From positions 1 to 64,000 of the forward strand of contig DAIRSI010000002.1 in the NCBI GenBank assembly GCA_036804505.1: a DNA stretch of 64,000 nt. The letters run 5' to 3'. Numbering within the stretch: the first letter of the stretch is position 1; every line of letters starts with the position of its first letter. Under the pieces are notes generated by a model, which saw only the letters and a program-made list of their open reading frames with translations, made no database searches and was not told the DNA's origin. Origin of the DNA: Phocaeicola_A sp036804505. GTDB taxonomy: Bacteria; Bacteroidota; Bacteroidia; Bacteroidales; Bacteroidaceae. Positions 9,377-17,680 of this stretch are shown here, in pieces. Position numbers and translations under genes: made by a program.

Positions 9377-9404
9377 CGGGAGCAAGTTCTGAAACCTGCT
9401 CCCG
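9377..9404. terminator. Bidirectional intrinsic terminator between GH2 and GH3
   Basis: CGGGAGCA (9377-9384) pairs with TGCTCCCG (9397-9404), flanked by an A-run before and a T-run after, so it gives a U-tract on both strands and serves both converging genes. Confidence 0.9.
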
Positions 9405-9410
9405 TTTTTT

Positions 9411-11615
9411 TTATTCCGTGACTTCTATATTCACTTGTTTGTTACCGATACTCACCGTATAGGAACCGGGGTCCAGAAAATGATGACCATCCTCATTCAC
9501 GAAGATTAAATCACGCAATGGATTGATTTTCCACTCGAAGGTTGTCGTCTCTCCTTTCTTGATTTCTCTCTTTTCGAAGAATTTCAGTTCCTTCATCGGA
9601 CGGGCAATGGAACAACTCTTGGCAGAAATGAACCACTGAGCCACTTCTGCACCATCACGCTCTCCGGCATTCCTGACATCCACCTTCAAAACCAGTTCAT
9701 CACTCGGTTTAACCTTTAAAGAAGATGCCGAGATATCGCCATATTCGAACTTCGTATAACTCAAGCCGTATCCGAACGGATAGAGAGGCTCTATCGTCAT
9801 ATCCTGATAGAATCCCTGCGTCGGGTTACGTGCCGGATTGCGACGGTTATAATATATAGGTATCTGACCCAGATTGTAAGGGAAGGTTACTGACAACTTT
9901 CCCGACGGATTCACAGCTCCGGAAAGCACATTGGCAAGCGCTTTTCCACCCGTGACACCCGGTTGCCACATTTCCACAACAGCCTTGCAAAGAGGAACCA
10001 TTCGCGACAAATCCAAAGGACGACCGTTGCTCAAAATCAGAACAACCGGCTTGCCGGTCTTAGACAATTCCACCAACAGCTTTTCCTGTATGGCGGGAAG
10101 AGAGATGGAAGCCCTGGATGCGTTTTCACCGCTCCAGGAAGATTTTTCTCCAAGGCAAAGCACAATGACGTTCGAATTACGGGCAGCATTGACAGCTGCA
10201 TCAAAACCTGAAGCATCCTCTCCTTCTATGGCACAACCTTGTGCATAAGTCAGCTGACCTTCAGGAAAGACACTCTTCAACCCGTCATAGATGCTGATGA
10301 CATCTTCTGCATGACCATGAGCATGCCAGGAGCCCAGCAAATCTGCCTGATCTTTAGCCAACGGACCAACCACAGCTATTTTGGCATCAGTTGACAAAGG
10401 CAAAACAGAATTTTCATTTTTCAAGAGCACCATGGATTCTTCAGCCATCTTCCTTGCCATTTCGAGACTGGAAGGCTGTAGCAAACGTTCCTTTTCCGGT
10501 CCGGAAACCGTATAAGGATGGTCGAACAGACCCAAGCTGAACTTGATGCGAAGAACTCGCTTCACGGCATCATCAATAGCTGCCTGACTCACTTTGCCTT
10601 CTTCAACCAGCTCCTTCATGTGCTTGCCGTATAGATTGTCCGCCATATCCATTTCCACACCGGAGGTAAAAGCCTTATATGTCGCTTCTTTCTCCGTGGC
10701 CGCAACGCCTTGCAACATCAGTTGTGAAACGGCTCCCCAATCGGAAACCACAAACCCGTCGTGCCCCCAACGTTTCTTCAGAATCTCCACCATAGTATAG
10801 GGATTGGCCGAAGCAGGTATTCCGTTGATGCAGTTGAATGCACTCATCACTGTAGCAGCTCCTGCCTTGATACCGGCCTCATAAGGAGGCAGATATGTAT
10901 CCCACAGTGACTGGCGGGAAATCTCTGTATAAACATAGTCCCTACCGGCTTCCGAGGCTCCGTAGCCAACAAAATGCTTCAGACAGGCGGCAATGCTTTT
11001 CGTACTCGACAAGTCATTGCCTTGGTATCCTTTCACAGCCGCCGCCGTGAAGACCGATGCCGTGTAGGGGTCCTCACCATAACCTTCGGCGATGCGTCCC
11101 CAACGGGCATCACGTGCTATATCAATCATTGGCGAGAAAGTCCAGTCGATACCCGACTTTCTGGCCTCTACCGCTGCCATGCTGCAAGCCTTCGAGGCAA
11201 GCTCAGGATTCCAGGAACAAGAAACAGCCAACGGTATGGGATAAATGGTTCTGAATCCGTGAATGACGTCATGACCAAAAAGTATAGGAATACCCAAGCG
11301 GGATTTTTCCATTGCTTTGTGTTGCAACTGGTTACGAAGAACAGCATCTTCATCTCCATAAATGAGGGAACCGATTTCGGCAGGGATATTGTTCACCTCG
11401 TCGCCCTTGTTGTTCTTGTTATCATTGCTACCGGCCATATATTGGTTCAACTGGAAGATTTTCTCTTCCAAGGTCATCTTGCCTACCAAATCTGAAACTC
11501 TTTCTTCCACGGTCTTGGAAGAATCTTGATAAATCTGCAGCGGTTTCTTCTTAGCTGAAACACTTGCCACACAGCAAAATGACAATAATGCCCAAAATGC
11601 AATTTTTCTTTTCAT
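9411..11615 (-). CDS. GH3 beta-glucosidase (BglX-like)
   Basis: Exported family GH3 exo-enzyme removing beta-linked glucose (or xylose) from oligosaccharide ends. A signal peptide ending SVSAKK is followed by the TIM-barrel domain with KHFVGYG and the nucleophile Asp in GFVVSDWGAV (about residue 293), the second alpha/beta domain with the acid/base region near GEKSSWSGENASR, and a C-terminal fibronectin III-like domain (YGLSYTKFEYG onward). 734 residues, normal for BglX. It lies 14 nt downstream of the DJ-1 gene on the same strand and is probably cotranscribed with it. It ends at the shared terminator at 9377-9404. Confidence 0.9.
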   Translation of the reverse strand: MKRKIAFWALLSFCCVASVSAKKKPLQIYQDSSKTVEERVSDLVGKMTLEEKIFQLNQYMAGSNDNKNNKGDEVNNIPAEIGSLIYGDEDAVLRNQLQHKAMEKSRLGIPILFGHDVIHGFRTIYPIPLAVSCSWNPELASKACSMAAVEARKSGIDWTFSPMIDIARDARWGRIAEGYGEDPYTASVFTAAAVKGYQGNDLSSTKSIAACLKHFVGYGASEAGRDYVYTEISRQSLWDTYLPPYEAGIKAGAATVMSAFNCINGIPASANPYTMVEILKKRWGHDGFVVSDWGAVSQLMLQGVAATEKEATYKAFTSGVEMDMADNLYGKHMKELVEEGKVSQAAIDDAVKRVLRIKFSLGLFDHPYTVSGPEKERLLQPSSLEMARKMAEESMVLLKNENSVLPLSTDAKIAVVGPLAKDQADLLGSWHAHGHAEDVISIYDGLKSVFPEGQLTYAQGCAIEGEDASGFDAAVNAARNSNVIVLCLGEKSSWSGENASRASISLPAIQEKLLVELSKTGKPVVLILSNGRPLDLSRMVPLCKAVVEMWQPGVTGGKALANVLSGAVNPSGKLSVTFPYNLGQIPIYYNRRNPARNPTQGFYQDMTIEPLYPFGYGLSYTKFEYGDISASSLKVKPSDELVLKVDVRNAGERDGAEVAQWFISAKSCSIARPMKELKFFEKREIKKGETTTFEWKINPLRDLIFVNEDGHHFLDPGSYTVSIGNKQVNIEVTE

Positions 11616-11629
11616 TTTATATTTTATAA

Positions 11630-12178
11630 TTAAGGAATCTCTAACCCATGTTTTACCTTTTCGATGGTAGCGTCGTCTGTCAGCCGTGAGGCAATGAAGA
11701 GAGAAAAATCGAGCGAGCGACCCGCTCCTATGCCGGTAATGAGATTACCATCTTCTACCACATTCTCTCCGGTATATTCATAAGCCTCCATCTTGTCCTT
11801 CACGCTGTGGTGGCAAGTTATTTTCTTTCCTACGGCAATCTCATTGGTTGCAAGCACGGTAGGTGCTCCGCAAATGGCTGCCAGAATCTTTCCACTTTCA
11901 TAATACTTCCTGGCAATGACGCCCAGCTGCTTGGAGTTACACAAGTTTACGTAACCCGGGTAACCTCCCGGAAGAATCAGCACATCACCGTCATCCAGCG
12001 TCTTGCTGCCTAATACATCATTAGCCTCAACAACAACTCCGTGTGACGACTTCACAATCATCGAGCCTGTAATGGAGATGGTTGCCACATCAATGCCGCA
12101 CCGATGCATGACATCCACGGGAGTCAAAGCTTCAATGGTTTCAAAGCCCTCTGCGAGAATAATATAAACTTTTTTCAT
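11630..12178 (-). CDS. DJ-1/PfpI family protein
   Basis: Cytoplasmic DJ-1/ThiJ-type protein, a family tied to glyoxal or methylglyoxal damage repair and protein deglycation. Start at MKKVYIILAEGFE; the frame extends seven codons upstream without good support. The Glu of EGFE near residue 13 and the nucleophile elbow Cys in AAICGAPTVLA (about residue 102), followed by CHHSVKDKM, are the family signatures. About 182 residues, full length. Genes of this family are often not linked to glycan loci; here it precedes GH3 by 14 nt, so co-expression is likely, but whether the functions are linked is unclear. Confidence 0.85.
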   Translation of the reverse strand: MKKVYIILAEGFETIEALTPVDVMHRCGIDVATISITGSMIVKSSHGVVVEANDVLGSKTLDDGDVLILPGGYPGYVNLCNSKQLGVIARKYYESGKILAAICGAPTVLATNEIAVGKKITCHHSVKDKMEAYEYTGENVVEDGNLITGIGAGRSLDFSLFIASRLTDDATIEKVKHGLEIP

Positions 12179-12218
12179 ATCATTAATTTTTATTGACAAG
12201 CGAAATTAATCAAAAAAA

Positions 12219-12245
12219 ATCCTTCTGCCAACAGACAGAAGGATT
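12219..12245. terminator. Intrinsic terminator after the GH9 gene
   Basis: AATCCTTCTG (12219-12228) and CAGAAGGATT (12236-12245) form a perfect 10-bp stem with a 7-nt loop. An A-run lies on the left side, giving a U-tract on the minus strand after the GH9 gene. Confidence 0.85.
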
Positions 12246-12289
12246 CTTTCGTTCAAAACCAAAACAAAATTAATATACCATGAATTAAT

Positions 12290-14812
12290 TTACTGTTTTT
12301 GAGCATTTCCACTCATCTCTTCCACAGCATTACCCAGGAAAATGAAGGATGCTCCCGGACCTATCACACATTCATTCTCACCCCAGAAGAATGGCCAGTC
12401 ATCCTTGTTCTCAAGGAAATCGGGCTTAAGTAACATGACTCCCGGAACCACTCCGCCGGCAATGAAGGTGAAGTCGGCACGGTTGTTTCCATAGGTAATC
12501 TTCTTTGACTTGGTGCCGACGCTGGCCACAAAGGAAAGATTGGAATACGGATGGCAGCCCATGATATAGTCCAAGCCGCGATATACATAATCCTTACCCA
12601 CGATGTCGGGGAAATACTTGTTGGCATAATAATTGGTAATGGCCCAATCGATTACGTTCCCGTTGCCTGCCCACATGCGGTTGCTCATGGGTACTCCGTA
12701 AGGATTCTGATTGCAGAGGCTATCTTGTGCCAGTTTGTACTTCAGGACGTATGGACGAAGTTTGTTCTGGAACTTCTTGTCCATATAAGGATAGGCTTGC
12801 AGGGCGTATGACATGGCAAAACCCGGAGCCGAGCTCAATGAACTCCAAAGACTGCTTTCAAAACGTTTGGCGTATTGAGGGTCTTTGGTACTGATATAGA
12901 GCTGGAGCGCAGCCTCCGTGTCCATACTGGGGAAACGGAAGGAAGGTATTCCCTCCATGTGCGGCATCTTGGAGTCTTTGGATTCCTCCCAAAGTTTCTT
13001 GGCACAAGCCAGACAGTCATCGGCCAGCGAAGGATTGAAATCTTTCAAAGCACGATAGGAAGCTGCCAGAGCGGCTGCCGTCTGAAGGTCAAGGAAAGGC
13101 ATGCGGTTGGTAAACGCCCACCGGTCGTCCATCGTGCCGCTCGACTTGCCGTCTGTCTCGTAAGGTTTCAATGCTGGGTTGTAGGGCAGATTGTCCGTAA
13201 TGGTGGAGGCATCGCCCAAATGATGGTACTGATGCAAATTGGGAACAATTATACCGCGAACGGGATGACCTATGTTCTTGACTTGCGCAACCAGGTTCAA
13301 AGCTCCGTGCTCTATCTGCTGGAGAATGTCTGGTTTGCCGTCAGGACGGTGGATATCCACGTATCTTGTCTTCTGGTCAATGTAGGTTTCATCATGATTC
13401 ACCTTGAACTTCTCCCATGCATCGGTAAAACTCAGAAGGACGCTGTTGTGTGAACCTGTCTGGATATCGAAATCACCGGCATCGAACCATCCGCCCACTG
13501 CCATGCCCGGAATACGTTCCAGGGATTTGTATTTGGTGTCCGTAGTGGGACCCATGCTATAACCGTCGAAGTGCTTCTCGTTGACGGGAGCCTGCAGGCA
13601 ATCGTCCAGATAAGGAACGCCGTGCCATACGCGGTAAGCCTCGTTCACCTCCATGTGGTCCATCTGGACGGGGAACCATACGTCCATCGTAGGATGCCAG
13701 ATGTTCTTGAATGCATTCCGGCTGATGACAAAGGTATTGGTTTTCTGTGTTCCGTACTGGATGTAGTACACACCTTCATCCGTTACACTGGAGAAATCGA
13801 ACGTAACATAATTATACCGGAGATACTTGCCCCAGACCTTCAGGTCGGCCGTGAACTTTGCCGAAGTGGTTCCGTCCTGATTCACCTGATACAGGGTAGC
13901 CTGCTTCTCCGGAGTATCGTTCATATCCAGTTCGATAACCGACTCCTTCTTCTGCTCCGGGCAATAGCCTATCTGTGAAAAGCCGATATTCGGTTCGCGA
14001 ATCCATGAGGAAACGGATGACGGCTCCACATACCATTCCAGCACCTTTCCGGTTTTTCCCGTAGGGAGCAGCGAGCGGACAATGTACCAACCGTTCTGTG
14101 CAAGATTCCGTCCGTCATAGAGAGAAATCTCGCTTTCTGACTTGATGGTGACGGTTCTTTCCGCATCTTCGGGAGCCAGAACGATACTGTTTCCCGATGC
14201 AAGAGCCATCGGTACGATGAATTCGCCTCGGCCCCTATCGTCGAATGTGGTGTGATTGAATATCTGCGGAATCTTTTCAGAAGCGGGCTTTATGACTGTT
14301 GCAGAAGCGGGATAGCGTGGAAAATAGTCCGGTTTCCCATCCACCATGTAGCTCTTCTCGAAATAGGCCGAAGGCAGAAATTCCAGATTGAAGCCTGCTT
14401 TATTTTCCAACTTGGCCGGTACCGGCTTGTCAAGATAAACCTCGATCACAAGACCTGCATCCTTGGGAAAAACCTTCAGACGGGAATTGAAGTCGAAATC
14501 CTTGTAACGGAGTTCCACCTCTATACTTTTATCATCATTAATCTTCCGGGAAAGCACATCGGGCACCAAATCCCACTGTTCGGGAGTGTTCTGCAGCCTC
14601 ACCGCACCTCCCGTCACTGTACGCACCCCGTGGTGGATCATCTCGATGCCGGCCGTCTTCTCATCGAAGAACATGCCGTTGTACTGGTTATTATAGACCA
14701 ATACATTCACGCCTCTTTCTTCATAATACTCCGAACTATTCAGATGCAGTTTCTGTCCGAATGAATAGCACACGGGCAACAACATCGATAGCAGCAATAA
14801 TTTCTTCTTCAT
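12290..14812 (-). CDS. GH9 endoglucanase with large extra N-terminal region
   Basis: Exported family GH9 endo-beta-glucanase, acting within the beta-1,4-glucan backbone of cellulose, xyloglucan or glucomannan. Start set at MKKKLLLLSMLLPVCYSFGQ, a signal peptide. Roughly 270 residues of beta-rich sequence come first, then a CelD_N-like Ig domain (IGFSQIGYCPEQKKE onward, about residues 275-370), then the (alpha/alpha)6 catalytic domain. The catalytic base Asp is in GGWFDAGDFD, the substrate His in GCHPYSNLSF, and the proton donor Glu in the C-terminal NAVEEM. About 840 residues, longer than a plain Ig-GH9 enzyme because of the N-terminal region, which I do not recognise. Confidence 0.88.
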   Translation of the reverse strand: MKKKLLLLSMLLPVCYSFGQKLHLNSSEYYEERGVNVLVYNNQYNGMFFDEKTAGIEMIHHGVRTVTGGAVRLQNTPEQWDLVPDVLSRKINDDKSIEVELRYKDFDFNSRLKVFPKDAGLVIEVYLDKPVPAKLENKAGFNLEFLPSAYFEKSYMVDGKPDYFPRYPASATVIKPASEKIPQIFNHTTFDDRGRGEFIVPMALASGNSIVLAPEDAERTVTIKSESEISLYDGRNLAQNGWYIVRSLLPTGKTGKVLEWYVEPSSVSSWIREPNIGFSQIGYCPEQKKESVIELDMNDTPEKQATLYQVNQDGTTSAKFTADLKVWGKYLRYNYVTFDFSSVTDEGVYYIQYGTQKTNTFVISRNAFKNIWHPTMDVWFPVQMDHMEVNEAYRVWHGVPYLDDCLQAPVNEKHFDGYSMGPTTDTKYKSLERIPGMAVGGWFDAGDFDIQTGSHNSVLLSFTDAWEKFKVNHDETYIDQKTRYVDIHRPDGKPDILQQIEHGALNLVAQVKNIGHPVRGIIVPNLHQYHHLGDASTITDNLPYNPALKPYETDGKSSGTMDDRWAFTNRMPFLDLQTAAALAASYRALKDFNPSLADDCLACAKKLWEESKDSKMPHMEGIPSFRFPSMDTEAALQLYISTKDPQYAKRFESSLWSSLSSAPGFAMSYALQAYPYMDKKFQNKLRPYVLKYKLAQDSLCNQNPYGVPMSNRMWAGNGNVIDWAITNYYANKYFPDIVGKDYVYRGLDYIMGCHPYSNLSFVASVGTKSKKITYGNNRADFTFIAGGVVPGVMLLKPDFLENKDDWPFFWGENECVIGPGASFIFLGNAVEEMSGNAQKQ

Positions 14813-14850
14813 AACTTTATAATTGTGTTTAATAGTATAATCTTGATGCA

Positions 14851-14881
14851 CAAAATTAGGCAGACCTTTTTTCCCTGCCAA
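14851..14881 (-). promoter_or_regulatory. Promoter of the GH9 gene
   Basis: On the minus strand TTG (14881-14879), 20-nt spacer, TAATTTTG (14858-14851). The leader to the GH9 start would be about 35 nt. It is divergent from the third esterase gene. Confidence 0.68.
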
Positions 14882-14956
14882 CAAATCATGTTACAAAAAG
14901 GTTCTCCTATGTAACATCCCATCAAAAAAAGCAGGATGAACGAAAATCGAAAGCTT

Positions 14957-15002
14957 TTGACACAAATTTCTACAACACCTATAATTATATCATGTAATTT
15001 TG
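14957..15002 (+). promoter_or_regulatory. Promoter region of the third esterase
   Basis: TAATTTTG at 14995-15002 fits the Bacteroides -7 box 24 nt before the start, but no TTTG lies at the right distance. A little upstream, TTGACA (14957-14962), 17 nt and TATAAT (14980-14985) form a textbook E. coli sigma-70 promoter. Which one is used cannot be told from sequence. Confidence 0.45.
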
Positions 15003-15026
15003 GGAAAAGAAATCAATAGAAATATC

Positions 15027-16187
15027 ATGAAGAAATATTTATTTACTCTGGCAGCAGCCATGATGAGCTTCGGATGTATCCAGGCCCAACAATTGGAAGG
15101 TGCGGGCGCACCTACGAACATCAACCCTGAGGGGTATCCCAGAATCATCGACGGAAACCGAATCGTTTTCCATATCAAAGCTCCTCAGGCCGATAAGGTC
15201 CAGGTAGCTATCGGAAAGACGTATGACTTGAGCAAAGACGAAAACGGACTCTGGAAAGGAACTACCGAGCCTCTGCTGGCAGGATTCCATTACTATTCGC
15301 TGGTGATTGACGGGGTGGATGTCTCGGACCCAGCCAGCAAGACTTTCTACGGATGCAACCGCATGATGAGCGCCATAGACATTCCCGAAAATAATTGCGA
15401 CTTCTACACCGTGAAAGATGTACCCCACGGTGCCATTCTTTCACTGAGATATTATTCCAAGGTGATGAACGCATGGCGACCGATGAACGTGTATCTGCCT
15501 GCATCCTACAGCCAGTCGGTCAACAAGAAGTATCCGGTGGTCTATATCCAGCATGGTGGCGGTGAGGACGAATCGGGATGGGCAGTACAAGGAAAAACGG
15601 ACATCATCATGGACAACCTCATTGCACAGGGAAAAGCCAAGGAGATGATCGTGGTCATGGCCAACGGGAATGTCACCATGAAGGGATTTAGCCCCTCGGG
15701 TTACAACAGACATTCCATGATTCCTTTTCAAACCGAATTACTGGAAAACATCATTCCATTCATCGAAAGTCATTTCCGCGTATGGAAGGATGCGCCCCAC
15801 AGGGCTCTGTGCGGTCTTTCCATGGGTGGAGGCCAATCTTTTTACGTAGGTTTGCAGAACACCGCAACGTTCGGGAATATCGGAATCTTCAGCTCCGGTA
15901 TCTTCGGTGGCATAGCAAGTCCGTCAGGAACAGCTTTCACTACCCATTTCGATGCAGAAAAAGAAATTCCGGGATTGATTTCCAATCATGACAAATTCAA
16001 CAAGGCTCTGAAGGTTCTCTACATCTCCGTAGGAACGGACGATCCTCGTATCCACGCAACGACCGAAGCCGTAGACATGATGCAGAAAGAGGGACTGAAG
16101 ATTACCTTCAACACATTCCCGGGCAATCACGAATGGCAGGTATGGAGAAAATCCCTGCACGCCTTCGCCCAGCTGCTTTTCAAATAG
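15027..16187 (+). CDS. Exported CE1-like esterase with N-terminal E-set domain (third copy)
   Basis: 386 residues from MKKYLFTLAAAMMSFG, which begins a signal peptide ending IQAQ; nine upstream codons are ignored. An E-set domain (about residues 30-115, IVFHIKAPQADKVQVAIGK) precedes an alpha/beta-hydrolase domain with the nucleophile Ser in LCGLSMGGGQ and the His in GNHEWQVWRKSL. It belongs to the same architecture as the tandem pair at 4.3-6.6 kb but is more distant (GLSMGG instead of GFSxGG, longer N-terminus with APTNINPEG). It probably deacylates the same or a related polysaccharide. It is divergently transcribed from GH9. Confidence 0.83.
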   Translation: MKKYLFTLAAAMMSFGCIQAQQLEGAGAPTNINPEGYPRIIDGNRIVFHIKAPQADKVQVAIGKTYDLSKDENGLWKGTTEPLLAGFHYYSLVIDGVDVSDPASKTFYGCNRMMSAIDIPENNCDFYTVKDVPHGAILSLRYYSKVMNAWRPMNVYLPASYSQSVNKKYPVVYIQHGGGEDESGWAVQGKTDIIMDNLIAQGKAKEMIVVMANGNVTMKGFSPSGYNRHSMIPFQTELLENIIPFIESHFRVWKDAPHRALCGLSMGGGQSFYVGLQNTATFGNIGIFSSGIFGGIASPSGTAFTTHFDAEKEIPGLISNHDKFNKALKVLYISVGTDDPRIHATTEAVDMMQKEGLKITFNTFPGNHEWQVWRKSLHAFAQLLFK

Positions 16188-16277
16188 GGCGGGAACCTCT
16201 TCACTGCCAACTTTTGCGGAAATCACTTGCATATTTCATTTTTTTTGGTGAATATTGCATCATAATACAATAAAAAG

Positions 16278-17042
16278 ATGCAACCACATTCTGATTACCA
16301 ATTCGAAATATGCTCCAATTCCGTGGAAAGTTGCCTGCAGGCACAAAAAGGAGGAGCCGACAGAGTAGAGCTTTGCTGCGCTCTGGAAGAAGGAGGGCTC
16401 ACTCCCTCCTATGCAACCATTAAAGAAGCCCGGCAGTTGACGGACTTGAAAATCCATGTTCTCATCCGTCCCCGAAGCGGTGACTTTCACTATTCGGAGA
16501 ATGAGCTGAAAGTGATGGCGGAAGACATCAGACAAGCGGTTTTTCTGGGAGCCGACGGCATTGTGATTGGCTGTCTCACGGAAGATGGTGATGTTGATGT
16601 AAAAGCCATGCAAAAGCTTTTGGAAGCTGCGGATGGCAAGCCGGTTACTTTTCACCGAGCTTTCGACTGCTGTCGGGATGCACGCAAGGCTGTGCAAGAA
16701 CTTATCCGGCTCAAAGTGGACAGAATCCTCACCTCAGGGCAACAGCCTTCCGCCGAAAAAGGAATTCCATTGCTCAGGGAATTGCAAAAAGAATATGGTG
16801 ACCAAATCATTTTTCTGGCCGGATGCGGCGTAAATGAATCAAACATTTCCAGAATTCATAAAGAGACAGGCATCCGTGAGTTCCATTTCTCTGCCAGGGA
16901 GAAAAAGCCTACAGGCATGAAATATTTCAATCGGGACGTGTACATGGGAACCCCCGACAGCGATGATTATTCCTTTGATGTAACTTCTGCCGAAAAGGTT
17001 CGTAACACGATTGATAAACTCACTGAAAGCCGGCCTTCCTGA
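16278..17042 (+). CDS. cutC: CutC family protein
   Basis: 254-residue TIM-barrel protein of the CutC family, historically linked to copper tolerance although its enzymatic role is unsettled. The family opening is clear: FEICSNSVESCLQAQ, then GADRVELCCALEEGGLTPS and VLIRPRSGDFHYS, followed by FHRAFDCC and DRILTSGQQPSAEKG. Full length, cytoplasmic, no signal peptide. No copper gene is adjacent; the RND efflux operon lies 4 kb away. It ends before the hairpin cluster at 17115-17179. Confidence 0.92.
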   Translation: MQPHSDYQFEICSNSVESCLQAQKGGADRVELCCALEEGGLTPSYATIKEARQLTDLKIHVLIRPRSGDFHYSENELKVMAEDIRQAVFLGADGIVIGCLTEDGDVDVKAMQKLLEAADGKPVTFHRAFDCCRDARKAVQELIRLKVDRILTSGQQPSAEKGIPLLRELQKEYGDQIIFLAGCGVNESNISRIHKETGIREFHFSAREKKPTGMKYFNRDVYMGTPDSDDYSFDVTSAEKVRNTIDKLTESRPS

Positions 17043-17114
17043 CATAAATATACTATCTATCCAAAGCAAATATAGTATCTATCTTACCCGAAAAGATAGT
17101 CTATTTGAAGCCAT

Positions 17115-17179
17115 AAAAAACATAACCAGCCGAGTCGCCTCCGCTGGTTATGTTTTTTTTACGGCTGGTTATGTTTTTT
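17115..17179. terminator. Bidirectional terminator with a duplicated arm
   Basis: AAAAAACATAACCAGC (17115-17130) and GCTGGTTATGTTTTTT (17143-17158) form a perfect 16-bp stem with a 12-nt loop. The right arm is repeated exactly at 17164-17179, so two alternative hairpins are possible. It separates the converging CutC and dehydrogenase-operon transcripts. Confidence 0.88.
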
Positions 17180-17199
17180 CCAACCGATAAGAGAGTTTT

Positions 17200-17673
17200 C
17201 TACATCCACTTTCTGAGTTCGGCTTCCTGATCTGCCGTCCAGTATCCGCAATCCAGTTGGATGAACACGGATGTGTATGGTAACACAGCTTCTGTCTTGA
17301 GAACCATCACATTGAAGAGTTTGGAAGCTTCATCCAGTTTCGAAAAGATTTTCTCATGAGGAATCTGCTGAATCTCTGCACCTTCGGCATGTTCATTGAT
17401 TACCTGCTTGATGCTGTTTCTCAATTCATCAATTCCCTTGCAAAAATTTTCGTCCAACACAGTCAGTTCCGTATCGAAATAGATAACAGGACGCACATGA
17501 GATGATTTCTGAATGTCGGAAAGCACCCTCTCCAGAACATCAGGCAGTTGTTCACCCGTATTGAGATAGGTCATTCCGGGAGCACTCTGCAACGGGAAAG
17601 CCTTATCTACCACCAAAATCCAATTGCGGTGCCCCAGCAGAGGCAACACCTTTACAAATTCTTCTGTCCACAT
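17200..17673 (-). CDS. Possible RbsD/FucU-like sugar mutarotase
   Basis: 157-residue cytoplasmic protein. The opening LPLLGHRNWILVVDKAFPL, the G-x-LPDVLERVL stretch and the C-terminal VLPYTSVFIQLDCGYW resemble the RbsD/FucU fold (ribose pyranase, fucose mutarotase), in which a His after Gly near residue 15 and a Tyr in the C-terminal PY motif line the sugar pocket. I rate this as a resemblance, not a firm assignment. It is the last gene of an operon with a zinc dehydrogenase (7-nt gap) and an aldo-keto reductase, which fits a role in sugar or polyol oxidation. Confidence 0.6.
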   Translation of the reverse strand: MWTEEFVKVLPLLGHRNWILVVDKAFPLQSAPGMTYLNTGEQLPDVLERVLSDIQKSSHVRPVIYFDTELTVLDENFCKGIDELRNSIKQVINEHAEGAEIQQIPHEKIFSKLDEASKLFNVMVLKTEAVLPYTSVFIQLDCGYWTADQEAELRKWM

Positions 17674-17680
17674 ATTCTTA

